Shown here in pieces: positions 1 through 8,225 of a stretch of DNA of 15,160 nucleotides. The DNA is from Candidatus Heimdallarchaeota archaeon (GTDB taxonomy: Archaea > Asgardarchaeota > Heimdallarchaeia > JABLTI01), in the NCBI GenBank assembly GCA_030667035.1, contig DAOUWQ010000003.1, forward strand, positions 1 through 15,160, given 5' to 3'. The stretch's first letter is position 1, and every line of letters begins with the position of its first letter. The position numbers were made by a program, and so were the translations under genes. The notes under the pieces were generated by a model. It was not told the DNA's origin. It made no database searches and saw nothing but the letters and a program-made list of their open reading frames with translations.

Positions 1-10
1 AAAAGATAAC

Positions 11-367
11 CTAATCTCCTCTTTTCCTTGGAAGCTTTACACCACCAGTCATTCTTCTGGTTGAAGCCTCAGGATATTCTTGATAGCTTTCTCTAACTAA
101 TATTGTTCTTTGGATACGTTTCATTTCTTTGTCAAATTCAAGGTGAGTAATGTCGAAGCGAGCATAACTATCTTTTAATTCCAGAAACTTTTCCAAATCT
201 ATTGGTACCATAATCTTCTTCTTAAACAAACGACTCACTCTAATTATTGCAAAGGGTTTATTCGTCTTGATTGTTTTTCCCAACATTTGTTCGATTCGAA
301 CGACTTTGCCTATATATACAGAATCTTTAGTTACTGCTTTTTTGCCAAGAATGTGATCAAAACTCAT
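11..367 (-). CDS. Small PRC-barrel-like protein (tentative)
   Basis: This is a 118-residue basic protein with no signal peptide or membrane segment. Residues about 7-80 alternate short beta-strand-like stretches (KKAVTKDSVYIGKVVRIEQM, then PFAIIRV, KKIMVPIDLEKF, YARFDIT), which resembles the small PRC-barrel fold found in many archaeal proteins of RNA-related or unknown function. The C-terminal 40 residues are Arg-rich and probably flexible. The ATG at 365-367 is preceded by GAGAG about 8 bases upstream. The gene follows lysK on the same strand, but a stem-loop/U-tract terminator and a separate TATA-like element lie between them, so it is probably its own transcript. The family call rests on pattern alone; an uncharacterised archaeal protein is the safe alternative. 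Confidence 0.6.
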   Translation of the reverse strand: MSFDHILGKKAVTKDSVYIGKVVRIEQMLGKTIKTNKPFAIIRVSRLFKKKIMVPIDLEKFLELKDSYARFDITHLEFDKEMKRIQRTILVRESYQEYPEASTRRMTGGVKLPRKRGD

Positions 368-401
368 AAATTTTCTCTCAAATAGTATTAGTGTCTTCAG
401 A

Positions 402-410
402 GTTATAAAT
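402..410 (-). promoter_or_regulatory. TATA-like element for the PRC-barrel-like gene
   Basis: On the minus strand TTTATAA lies about 38-44 bases before the ATG at 367 and just beyond the lysK terminator. This spacing allows a short 5' leader of roughly 15 bases. It is a sequence match only. Confidence 0.35.
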
Positions 411-417
411 ATTTTAG

Positions 418-446
418 AAAGAAAAAAACTGTTGTAAGGACAACAG
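418..446 (-). terminator. Stem-loop/U-tract terminator after lysK
   Basis: Read on the minus strand, CTGTTGT pairs perfectly with ACAACAG (plus coordinates 429-435 and 440-446) around a 4-base loop. The stem is followed at once by seven T residues (422-428) and more T-rich sequence. It lies 12 bases past the lysK stop. In archaea the U-tract alone can terminate; the stem makes the call stronger. Confidence 0.75.
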
Positions 447-458
447 CTTAGAAAGTAG

Positions 459-2084
459 TTATTTCAAGTTCTTCTCAAGAGAAGTTATTACGTGCTTAAC
501 ACCAATTGTGTGAATATATGGTCCTAATTTTGGGCCACGATCGGTGTTAAGGAGTACCTGATAAAGAAGTTTGAAAAAATCTCGAGGTTTAATTTCGCTT
601 CCTCTTGCAGTTTCAAAGATAGTGCTTTGGATTGAATCTGGATCATCTAAACCTTCAATATTTTTAATCAAAGCTTTTAGTGCTGTTTTTTGCTCTTTAT
701 TGAGTTTAATCTTCTTCTCTTTAATAGCTTTGAAGTCATTTACCCAGTTTGTTGCAAAAGTAATTCTTTCTCTTACATCCTCGATTGATGACCCTTCTCG
801 TAAGTAACCGTATTCTTGTAGTCTGGTTTCAAGAAATTCATCTCGAGATACTTTAGGTGCAACTGAGACCAAATTTACTAATAAACTATAGGGGATTTGA
901 AGAGATGATTTTTCAGGTGGTTTGAGATGACAGCAATATTCAAACAAACCATTGAGTTTTCTTTTTTTGGCCGCATTTCCTTCTTTTATTCTTTTAAAGT
1001 AAACATTTTCGAGATAATCCACTTCTTTCATATAAACTGGAATATCTTCTATTGATAAAGTTCTACTGCCGGTCATTCTCTTATAGGTTAATAATGCTAA
1101 AGATTGAGTTGATCCATACTGGAACCATGTTTGGGGAGTGAATACATTACCAGTAGATTTGGAGATTTTAGAACCGCCTTTATCCAAGAACATTTCATAT
1201 CTGGCATGTGTTGGTGGTTCGTAACCAAAAATTTCGCTGCTAATAGTATCATTACAGGTAACAGATTCGAAGATGTCTTTACCAAATGCTTCAAAGTCAA
1301 TCTGTAAAAGATCCCAACGAGCGGCAAATTCTACTTTCCAAGTTAACTTTCCATCATCTTTAGAAATATCTGCCCAACCATGATGGTCACATCCCTCTAG
1401 TTTTTTGCCTCGAATTTCATCTCCTACGCATTTATATTCAACTTTACCATTTTTTGCATCAAAAGAAATTGCTTTTGTTGTGTAGATTTTACCACACTTC
1501 TCACAAACTGCATGATATGGTAGAACTTCAATATATTTTTCTTGACCTGTAGTTTCCTTAATGATTTCTCCAGCACGTTTAGCGTTTGACAATACTTTTT
1601 TCACTTGTGGAGCCATCTTGCCCGTGCTGTATAGATTGCGTGCTGATTGTGGGTTTACTTCAATACCTGCTACTTTAATTGAATCAATAAGTAAAGATGA
1701 CATGTGTTGTCCATAACTGTCGTGACAACCCCAGGGATCAGGTATTTGGGATACAGGTTTGCCTAGATGTTCTTCTAGTTCTGGGGGTGTTCCAACTGGT
1801 ACTTTACGTAAACCATACATGTCGTCTGCAAACGCGATAAATTCTGATTTTCTCCCAAGATCTTCCAATGCTAACTTAAATCCATACGCACGAGAAGCAT
1901 CTGCAAATGATCCAATATGTGGAAAACCAGAAGCACCTAATCCACTTTCTGTACGGATTAGTTCAGGATGTTTACCTTTGAGGTTATCTTTGCGCTCAAT
2001 AACATTTAATGCTATTTTATCGATCCAAGTACCTCGTCCAATGACTTCTTCGGAGTCATCTCCAAAATCAAATTCTTCTGCCAA
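459..2084 (-). CDS. lysK: Class I lysyl-tRNA synthetase
   Basis: This enzyme attaches lysine to tRNA-Lys using ATP in the cytoplasm. It is the archaeal class I type, unrelated to the bacterial/eukaryotic class II LysRS. The Rossmann-fold signature is GASGFPHIG with the HIGH-like PHIG at residues 55-58, and the KMSKS-like loop is KISKS at 306-310 followed by TGN. A putative zinc-binding insert has Cys194, Cys197, Cys219 and Cys232. The segment AARWDLLQIDFEAFGKD (254-270) is typical of the family. The length of 541 residues is normal. The start is TTG at 2082-2084: an in-frame TAA lies a few codons upstream, no ATG exists near the N-terminus, and AAGG sits about 11 bases upstream. It is transcribed alone, between the permease terminator and its own terminator. 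Confidence 0.95.
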   Translation of the reverse strand: MAEEFDFGDDSEEVIGRGTWIDKIALNVIERKDNLKGKHPELIRTESGLGASGFPHIGSFADASRAYGFKLALEDLGRKSEFIAFADDMYGLRKVPVGTPPELEEHLGKPVSQIPDPWGCHDSYGQHMSSLLIDSIKVAGIEVNPQSARNLYSTGKMAPQVKKVLSNAKRAGEIIKETTGQEKYIEVLPYHAVCEKCGKIYTTKAISFDAKNGKVEYKCVGDEIRGKKLEGCDHHGWADISKDDGKLTWKVEFAARWDLLQIDFEAFGKDIFESVTCNDTISSEIFGYEPPTHARYEMFLDKGGSKISKSTGNVFTPQTWFQYGSTQSLALLTYKRMTGSRTLSIEDIPVYMKEVDYLENVYFKRIKEGNAAKKRKLNGLFEYCCHLKPPEKSSLQIPYSLLVNLVSVAPKVSRDEFLETRLQEYGYLREGSSIEDVRERITFATNWVNDFKAIKEKKIKLNKEQKTALKALIKNIEGLDDPDSIQSTIFETARGSEIKPRDFFKLLYQVLLNTDRGPKLGPYIHTIGVKHVITSLEKNLK

Positions 2085-2175
2085 GTATATAACCTTCTTA
2101 GTAATAGCTTATTCTATTGGTTTAAGTCAAAATAGCTTGGATATAAATTAATTGCTTCTACTAAAGAAATATTTG

Positions 2176-2217
2176 ATAAAAAAAGAGGTAGAATAGCTCC
2201 ATTTATTGTAGCTATTC
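2176..2217 (-). terminator. Stem-loop/U-tract terminator after the ABC permease pair
   Basis: GAATAGCT (2191-2198) and AGCTATTC (2210-2217) form an 8-bp stem with an 11-base loop. On the minus strand the stem is followed by TACCTC and then seven T residues (2178-2184). It lies 15 bases beyond the permease stop codon and upstream of lysK. Confidence 0.7.
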
Positions 2218-2231
2218 GCTGTTAAACTAAT

Positions 2232-3272
2232 TTAACTTTTTAGTTTAGGATCAAGAGCATCTCGTAATGCATCGCCCATAAGATTGAATCCCAAGATCGT
2301 AATGAATATCATCATAGCAGGCCAGGTGGGCATCCACCAATAGGTCATAAGGTTGTCTCTGTGATAGGATAAATCATCACCCCATGTGACTGCGGTGGGA
2401 TCACCTAAACCGAAGAAAGCTAAGGCTGCAATGGTCATTATTGTGTTTCCAATACCTAAGGTTGTAATAACAATTACCGGTGAGAGGGAGTTTGGAATAA
2501 TATGTCTGAATATTATTCGCGCGTCTTTTGCTCCTAAAGCTCGTTCAGCTTCAATGAACTCGGTATTTTTCAGTGACAGAATTGTGCTTCGCACAATTAA
2601 ACTAGTGCCACCCCAACCGATCAGAGCAAAGACGACAATGACGATCATATAGATTCCGCCCGGTACTGCACTTGCACTATCTCTAAAGATAGCTACTACG
2701 AAAATGAATAAGATAAATCCAGGCATAGCTGAAATGACTTCATTGATTCTTTGAACAATATCATCGAACCATCCACCATAGTAACCTGAAAATGCTCCAA
2801 TGATCACTCCAATGGTACTTGTTGTTAATTGTCCTACAAAACCAAGCACTAATGAGAAAGTAGAACCGAAAAAGGTTCTGGATAAGATATCATAGCCTCT
2901 TGTGTCTGTGCCGAATGGATATTGTGCACTAGGTGATAGTGTTTGATCTCCAGGGATAATGTATTTAGGATGAGCCATTATACGCAAGAACTTTTCAGTG
3001 CCTGGTATCCAAATTTCGATGTAGTAGTTATTTTGATCCCAGAGATCTCCTGTTGGATTGTTCAATCCAAAAAGGGCATCGTATTGCTGGATTACAAAAG
3101 CAACAATTGCCATGATGACCAAAAATACTACAAGATAGAATCCAAACATACCCATGGAATCTTTTCGCATACGCCTCATTACAAGAGACCATAGATTTGA
3201 TCCTTCAACTAGTTTGATCTCTTCGAGGATTCTTGCTTCTCTATCGACGCTAGTTTCGTTTACAGTTGCCAA
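2232..3272 (-). CDS. ABC transporter permease, DppC/OppC type
   Basis: This is an inner-membrane permease subunit of a peptide/nickel-type ABC importer. It has an N-terminal cytoplasmic stretch, one membrane segment (GMFGFYLVVFLVIMAIVAFV), a long external loop with the family signature YPFGTDTRGYDILSR, then a five-helix core. The EAA coupling loop is EAERALGAKDARIIFRHIIPN, which contacts the ATPase. The reading frame is open to a TTG at 3306-3308, but I place the start at the TTG at 3270-3272 because a perfect AGGAGG (3282-3287) lies 9 bases upstream of it; this gives 346 residues rather than 358. It follows the DppB-type gene directly, and the ribosome site overlaps that gene's stop. No ATPase or binding-protein gene is in the window, so the substrate is unknown. 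Confidence 0.9.
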   Translation of the reverse strand: MATVNETSVDREARILEEIKLVEGSNLWSLVMRRMRKDSMGMFGFYLVVFLVIMAIVAFVIQQYDALFGLNNPTGDLWDQNNYYIEIWIPGTEKFLRIMAHPKYIIPGDQTLSPSAQYPFGTDTRGYDILSRTFFGSTFSLVLGFVGQLTTSTIGVIIGAFSGYYGGWFDDIVQRINEVISAMPGFILFIFVVAIFRDSASAVPGGIYMIVIVVFALIGWGGTSLIVRSTILSLKNTEFIEAERALGAKDARIIFRHIIPNSLSPVIVITTLGIGNTIMTIAALAFFGLGDPTAVTWGDDLSYHRDNLMTYWWMPTWPAMMIFITILGFNLMGDALRDALDPKLKS

Positions 3273-3287
3273 ATTTGATGTCCTCCT
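3270..3287 (-). promoter_or_regulatory. Strong Shine-Dalgarno that decides the DppC-type start
   Basis: AGGAGG on the minus strand (3282-3287) overlaps the TAG stop of the upstream permease gene and stands 9 bases before a TTG (3270-3272). This argues for translation coupling and against the longer TTG start at 3308, which lies inside the upstream gene. Confidence 0.7.
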
Positions 3288-4359
3288 AATATCTGATCCT
3301 TGGATCAACTAAAGCATAGCTGAGATCCACAAGCAATCTAAATATCAAAAACATTGCACCAAAGATGAAGTTTGTTGCCATCATCATTGGATGATCTCGT
3401 TGAAGTGCACTTGTCAGGAAGACACTTCCTAATCCTGGCCAGCCAAATACACCTTCTGTCATGACTGCTCCACCGAGTAGGCCTGGTAATGCCATTCCTA
3501 CAACTGTTACGATAGGCAATAATGCATTTCTAAATGCATGCTTATAGACAACTGATCTTTCAGACAGTCCTTTTGCTCGAGCAGTTGTTATATAATCTTG
3601 CCTCAAGATATCTAATAACTGTGATCGCGTAAGTCTTGCTAAGAACACCAATCCAGTAAGGACAAGCGTCATTGTTGGTAAAATCAAGAACACATAAAAC
3701 TTAGGATTAAGTATAAACGGTTCTCTGAAAGCATCTCCTTGTGTAGCTCCCGTAAAATTAAACATATAGAATGAACCAAGCATGATTAATTTCGCTAACC
3801 AAAACGTCGGCATCGAGTAACCTACTAATGATGCCAATGTTACACCTTTATCCCAAATAGAATATTGTCGCGTTGCTTGAACAACACCTATAACAGTTGC
3901 TAGAACTGTACTTATAACAAACGCCGGTGCCGTTAGGAAAAGTGTATACCACATTCTAGAAACGATAATATCTGTAATTGGTTTTCCAATTTTTCCATCT
4001 TGGGTCCAATGCCAAGATCTTCCAAAGTCACCTTGCAGAATACCGCTAAACGCATATACTTGCTCTCCTGTCAAAGCATCAGTTTGGTATTCTATAGGTC
4101 TTCTCATCAACCCTATCCAACGGAGATATCTTACTGCTACGTTAACTCTATCTCCATCTTCATCAAGTAAACCAATTTCGAATCCAATTTGCTCATACAA
4201 ATCTTCGTATTCACTTTGTTCTCCTTTGAATAATCCCATACGAATCATTATAGGATCTCCAGGGGATAAAGCAATTAATAGGAAACTGAATATTGAAATA
4301 CCTAATAAGGTTGGAATTATATATAGAAATCGCCTTATGGCATAGCTTCTCATAGACAT
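3286..4359 (-). CDS. ABC transporter permease, DppB/OppB type
   Basis: This is the partner permease of the peptide/nickel importer family, with 357 residues. The N-terminus has the typical basic start and first helix (RRFLYIIPTLLGISIFSFLLIAL followed by SPGDP). A large external loop spans roughly residues 35-125 and contains FGRSWHW, matching the family's GDFGxS signature. The five-helix core follows, with the coupling loop DYITTARAKGLSERSVVYKHAFRN and the C-terminal VDPRIRY ending. ATG at 4357-4359 is chosen; a second ATG two codons in is possible. It is the first gene of a two-gene operon. The external loop is longer than in enteric DppB, as is common in archaeal members. Confidence 0.9.
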   Translation of the reverse strand: MSMRSYAIRRFLYIIPTLLGISIFSFLLIALSPGDPIMIRMGLFKGEQSEYEDLYEQIGFEIGLLDEDGDRVNVAVRYLRWIGLMRRPIEYQTDALTGEQVYAFSGILQGDFGRSWHWTQDGKIGKPITDIIVSRMWYTLFLTAPAFVISTVLATVIGVVQATRQYSIWDKGVTLASLVGYSMPTFWLAKLIMLGSFYMFNFTGATQGDAFREPFILNPKFYVFLILPTMTLVLTGLVFLARLTRSQLLDILRQDYITTARAKGLSERSVVYKHAFRNALLPIVTVVGMALPGLLGGAVMTEGVFGWPGLGSVFLTSALQRDHPMMMATNFIFGAMFLIFRLLVDLSYALVDPRIRY

Positions 4360-4425
4360 ATTTTCAACATCACGTTTTTCTTTGTTCTTTCGAAAGAATT
4401 TTGCACTAATTTCAAAAATTCTATC

Positions 4426-4450
4426 CGATATATCTCTTTGCTCATATATA
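4426..4450 (-). promoter_or_regulatory. Probable TATA region of the permease operon
   Basis: The 178-base gap between the permease ATG and the uvrC stop holds two TATA-like stretches on the minus strand, TATATATG (about 4443-4450) and GATATATC (4428-4435). Either implies a 5' leader of about 45-65 bases. I see no clear terminator for uvrC in this gap. Confidence 0.35.
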
Positions 4451-4537
4451 GGTATTGCGATAGATAATCAAATTATTTTGGAATATGAAAAATTAGCACA
4501 AATCTGTTAAAATAATTTGAAATATCTCTAAAATAAC

Positions 4538-6397
4538 CTAGATTATGTCTTTTCTATAAAAGTTGTAGATATTCTCAGCAATTTTTCTATTGATTCCATT
4601 TACTCTAATTAATTCACTAATATTTGCTTTCTTTATACTCTCAATAGTTTCAAAATACTCGAGTAGATTCTTAATTCTTTTTACTCCTAGATTCGGTATT
4701 TTTTCTAATGAAGATTCTAGCATTTTCTTAGATCTCTTTTGTTTATGAAAAGTGATTGCAAAACGGTGAGATTCATCTCTTATTCGTTGTAGTAGTTTTA
4801 ATGCTTCTGATCTTTCATTTAAAATTATAGGGTCACGTTTCCCTGGTTTATGTAACTCTTCGAATTCTTTAGCAATTCCGATTAATTGTATTTCTATATC
4901 AGCTTTATCCAATTCCTCTTGGGCAGAATTAACTTGTCCAATTCCTCCGTCAATCAGAATTAAATCAGGAAATGGATCCTTTTTAGATAGTGAACCTGTG
5001 AATCTTCTATGTATCACTTCCTTCATTGCTGAAAAATCATCTTGTTTATCTAGTGATTTAATTATAAATTTACGATAGCTTTCTTTTTTTGGCAATCCTT
5101 GCTCAAATACAACACATGATGCCACAGTATTTGTTCCCTGAATAGTAGAAATATCATATCCCTCAATTCTATTGGGAATATTCTCTAGAGATAATACATT
5201 TTTTAATTCTTTCAAACTCCTCGTAATTTTTTGAGATTTCAACTCATGTATCTTTACGGCTGAATGTAATTTTTCCGATGCATTATCACTAGCAAGTTTC
5301 AATAGACCTCTTTGTTCTTTATTATTAGGTCTAATTATTATCGATTTGAAAGACTCCTTTTTTTGTTTACTATGCAACCAACTATTAATTGCTCTTTCAT
5401 CAAGTAATTCCATAGAAGTAATAATTTCGTTAGGAATATAATCAGTATGAGAATAATATTGTTTCACAAAAGCTGTTACAATTTCTTCAGATAATATCTC
5501 AAGAGGCAATTTAAAAATAAAGTTTTTTTGTTCAGTTATCCTTCCTCCACGCATTGAAAGCAATTGAATACAAGTATCTAATTTTTCATTAATGCTCTCA
5601 ATAATATCATATTCCGCATTTGTATCATTTGAAACAATCACCTGTCTTTGTATAATCTTCTCTAAGGACTTTATTCTATCTCGCATAATTGCTGCTTTCT
5701 CAAAATCTAATTTCTTTGAAAATTTATCCATCTCGAGTTTTAGTTCATTTAGTAGCTCTCGAACTTTCCCTTCGAAAAGTGAAACAAATCGTTTTACATT
5801 TTTTCCATATTCTACAACATCTATTTTATTAACACACGGAGCCGTACACTTTTTTAGCTGGTAATATAGACATGGTCTGTCAAATTTTTCTTTTGCGATC
5901 TCTTTTTTGCAGCTAGCTATTGGAAAAATAGTTAATGCATGTTTTAATGTTATTTTCAGTGCTTTGATATCTGTAAATGGACCAAAATAAATACCATGCT
6001 TTTTATCTCTTCTTCTAACGATTTCTACTCTTGGAAATTCCTCGTCAGTAGTAATTAATAAAAAAGGATATGTTTTGTCATCCATTAACCTTACATTATA
6101 TCGAGGTCTGTGTAATTTAATAAGGCTGCTTTCTAAAATTAGCGCTTCAGTCTCAGTCTGTGTTGTGATGGTTTCAATATTAGTTGTATGTTTCTGTATT
6201 GCTTCAACTTTGGAATCTTTACTTTTAACAGTAAAATAGCTTCTTACTCTTTTCTTTAGAGATTTAGCTTTACCGACATAGAGAATTTTATTATTTTCAT
6301 CTTTAAACAAGTATACTCCTGGTTTTTCAGGAATTACTTTAATCTTATATTTTAATTCGTTCTCTATCTGATTCAAATAATTCTCAACCGATTTCAA
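4538..6397 (-). CDS. uvrC: Excinuclease ABC subunit C
   Basis: This is the nuclease subunit of UvrABC nucleotide excision repair, which cuts on both sides of a DNA lesion after UvrB is loaded. The N-terminal GIY-YIG nuclease begins at PEKPGVYLF (23-31) and LYVGKAKSLKKRVRSYF (39-55). Four cysteines in the ASCKK...RPCLYYQLKKCTAPC segment match the family's iron-sulfur cluster site. A UVR domain (KLDFEKAAIMRDRI) follows, then the RNase H-like nuclease domain (EGYDIS, LILIDGG, HRFAITFHKQKR), and a C-terminal helix-hairpin-helix pair. The 619-residue length is complete. The start is a TTG at 6395-6397 directly after an in-frame TAA, with no evident Shine-Dalgarno. UvrABC is of bacterial origin in archaea; uvrA and uvrB are not in this window. 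Confidence 0.95.
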   Translation of the reverse strand: MKSVENYLNQIENELKYKIKVIPEKPGVYLFKDENNKILYVGKAKSLKKRVRSYFTVKSKDSKVEAIQKHTTNIETITTQTETEALILESSLIKLHRPRYNVRLMDDKTYPFLLITTDEEFPRVEIVRRRDKKHGIYFGPFTDIKALKITLKHALTIFPIASCKKEIAKEKFDRPCLYYQLKKCTAPCVNKIDVVEYGKNVKRFVSLFEGKVRELLNELKLEMDKFSKKLDFEKAAIMRDRIKSLEKIIQRQVIVSNDTNAEYDIIESINEKLDTCIQLLSMRGGRITEQKNFIFKLPLEILSEEIVTAFVKQYYSHTDYIPNEIITSMELLDERAINSWLHSKQKKESFKSIIIRPNNKEQRGLLKLASDNASEKLHSAVKIHELKSQKITRSLKELKNVLSLENIPNRIEGYDISTIQGTNTVASCVVFEQGLPKKESYRKFIIKSLDKQDDFSAMKEVIHRRFTGSLSKKDPFPDLILIDGGIGQVNSAQEELDKADIEIQLIGIAKEFEELHKPGKRDPIILNERSEALKLLQRIRDESHRFAITFHKQKRSKKMLESSLEKIPNLGVKRIKNLLEYFETIESIKKANISELIRVNGINRKIAENIYNFYRKDII

Positions 6398-6646
6398 TTA
6401 TTAATAAAAACACTTACAGATGAATTCTGGTAATTTATTTCAATTGTTATTAATCCTAAGTATCAATAAAACATCTTCACTTTTAATGTATTTTATATTG
6501 AGATTCCCGAAAATATTATCACTTGGTGTTTTTATATTACCATTTTCACAATATTTCGGTCGATTAAGCTCAATCTAATAAAGCTTGGTAATTTTGCAAA
6601 GGTAAAGATTAACCGAGTAAAAATTTGAAGAGGGTACAGATTCTCT
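6398..6646. promoter_or_regulatory. Divergent intergenic region, uvrC / Lrp-like regulator
   Basis: This 249-base AT-rich spacer must hold both divergent promoters. It contains a 10-bp inverted repeat, ATAAAAACAC (6404-6413) and GTGTTTTTAT (6526-6535), separated by 112 bases, the first arm lying just upstream of the uvrC start. TATA-like sequences are numerous, so I do not assign one. A role for the repeat as a binding site of the adjacent Lrp-like regulator is inference. Confidence 0.3.
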
Positions 6647-8131
6647 ATGTCTCAGCAATTATTTGAAATCTTCGAGCCTATAAGTAGCAGCTCAAATTTG
6701 CGGAATATTTTTGAAGAGATGAAAGAAAATCTATTATCTCGAGTGAAGACAATTAACACAAGAATCGCTGCTGATCTTGGACTTCTCTATATATTTCAGC
6801 AACTGGAAAACGATTCAGATAAAGAAGAATTATTAAAATTTTGGCGTCTAAATTCTCCCCATCAAGTTATACAACTCCCTATGGGAGAATTTCATTATAG
6901 ACCATATATAGATTTTATTTCATTAGATAAAATAATGAATGGATTATATATTGACAATGTTTTAGAACAACTCTTAAAATTCGATAGTCTCTCTTTTTAT
7001 GAATCATGTGCAATCCTTTCTGACTTAGAACGCTATTATATTGTTCCTCTCTCAGAAATGGATGTGAAGATAATCGAAGCTGTTAAGGATCTACTCAAAG
7101 AAACCACGTTTTTCAATAATGACATTTTATCAAAAAAACTTAATGTCAGGTCTAACTACATCAGTAGACGTATGGGTTATTTAAGAAATAATGCCTACTT
7201 TAGAGTTACAGGAACTGTCAATTTTCCTAAAATAGGTCTACGACAATATCTTATTCTAATTGAATCTTCATTGAAATGTCGTGATAAAATTCCTCAATAT
7301 TTTGCATCGCCATTCACTAGAACAATAAGACGCTGCCCAAATCAGCGTTTTGATTATATTGTTTCACTGACTCTTCCTAAACATCTCGAAAAATCATTAT
7401 TTGAGTACTTGGCAAAACTTAGTGATAATAAAATTGTGAGATGCTTCTATTGTGATGAGGTGTCATCAATTTCAAATAATTTAGATTTCTCGTATTATTC
7501 ATATTCAAAACGGCCTACTGTAATGTCCGCAACAAAACCGGGATTTTATATTGATTGGTTTAAAGAGCGAATTTTAACTATGGAAACAGATCAGAGTGAA
7601 AATTCATTTCATAGGTTTAAATTTGATGGAAACAAAACTAGCTTGTCACTTACAGATTTAAAAGTTCTAACCTTATTTAGGCGCGATTTAGATAGTTCAG
7701 TTCGTACAATAGCAAAACGAATTTCCTTAACTTGGGATGAAGCAAATGAGCATATGAATCGCGTTAAGGATCTTTTCTTTCCAATGATACTTCTCTATTA
7801 TACAGGTTTAAATCAAAGCGCTTTATTGTTTTTTGAGGACATAACCCCTGAGCAATTAAATTCTCTTGAAAAAATTCTAGCTCGAATGCCTCAAGTTTTT
7901 ACATATTCTTTTCGGAACGGGGGCGCAATTGTAACTGTAGATTTAATGAATGGAGCTCATCGTTTAAATGACTTAATCTGTGAAACTATGCCTGAACTAA
8001 AAAGTACTCAATTCTCTCTTGCATCAAAAACAAGTGGGATTTTTCGTTCTATTCCTTATAAATTCTATAATGAATCAAATGACAGTTGGTTTTTCCCTGA
8101 AGATTTCTTCTTAAGTAGAGATATTGAATAA
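6647..8131 (+). CDS. Tandem Lrp/AsnC-like winged-helix regulator
   Basis: This is a 494-residue soluble protein, probably a DNA-binding regulator. Residues about 137-195 look like an AsnC/Lrp winged helix (SEMDVKIIEAV...LSKKLNVRSNYISRRMGYLRN...VTGTVNFPKIGL) and are followed by a beta-rich RAM-like region. A second copy of the same plan starts near residue 333 (SLTDLKVLTLFRRDLDSSVRTIAKRISLTWDEANEHMNRVKD) with another RAM-like stretch. The N-terminal 130 residues are helical and not recognised. Normal Lrp proteins are about 150 residues and form dimers, so this looks like a fused pseudo-dimer. ATG at 6647 is preceded by AGAGGG about 13 bases upstream. The gene is divergent from uvrC and 94 bases ahead of hypF. 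Its ligand and targets cannot be read. Confidence 0.75.
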   Translation: MSQQLFEIFEPISSSSNLRNIFEEMKENLLSRVKTINTRIAADLGLLYIFQQLENDSDKEELLKFWRLNSPHQVIQLPMGEFHYRPYIDFISLDKIMNGLYIDNVLEQLLKFDSLSFYESCAILSDLERYYIVPLSEMDVKIIEAVKDLLKETTFFNNDILSKKLNVRSNYISRRMGYLRNNAYFRVTGTVNFPKIGLRQYLILIESSLKCRDKIPQYFASPFTRTIRRCPNQRFDYIVSLTLPKHLEKSLFEYLAKLSDNKIVRCFYCDEVSSISNNLDFSYYSYSKRPTVMSATKPGFYIDWFKERILTMETDQSENSFHRFKFDGNKTSLSLTDLKVLTLFRRDLDSSVRTIAKRISLTWDEANEHMNRVKDLFFPMILLYYTGLNQSALLFFEDITPEQLNSLEKILARMPQVFTYSFRNGGAIVTVDLMNGAHRLNDLICETMPELKSTQFSLASKTSGIFRSIPYKFYNESNDSWFFPEDFFLSRDIE

Positions 8132-8206
8132 ACTATATGTCAAGCTTCTTAAAATAAAGGACAGTTTATTTAACAAAGGAAAATACATTATCCAATTAAA
8201 TAAACT
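8127..8206. repeat. AATAAACT repeated three times before hypF
   Basis: AATAAACT occurs at 8127-8134 (over the stop of the regulator gene) and 8199-8206, and inverted at 8163-8170, all within the spacer ahead of hypF. The first and inverted copies could form a hairpin; the third lies 20 bases before the hypF TTG. They could be operator sites of the neighbouring regulator or a terminator remnant. An 8-mer in AT-rich DNA is weak evidence. Confidence 0.35.
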
Positions 8207-8225
8207 CTATCCTGAGGATTAACAA

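Noticed and set aside
1759..2151. Plus-strand frame of 130 codons opposite lysK
   Set aside because: It lies over the conserved N-terminal part of the lysyl-tRNA synthetase, with no family resemblance of its own.
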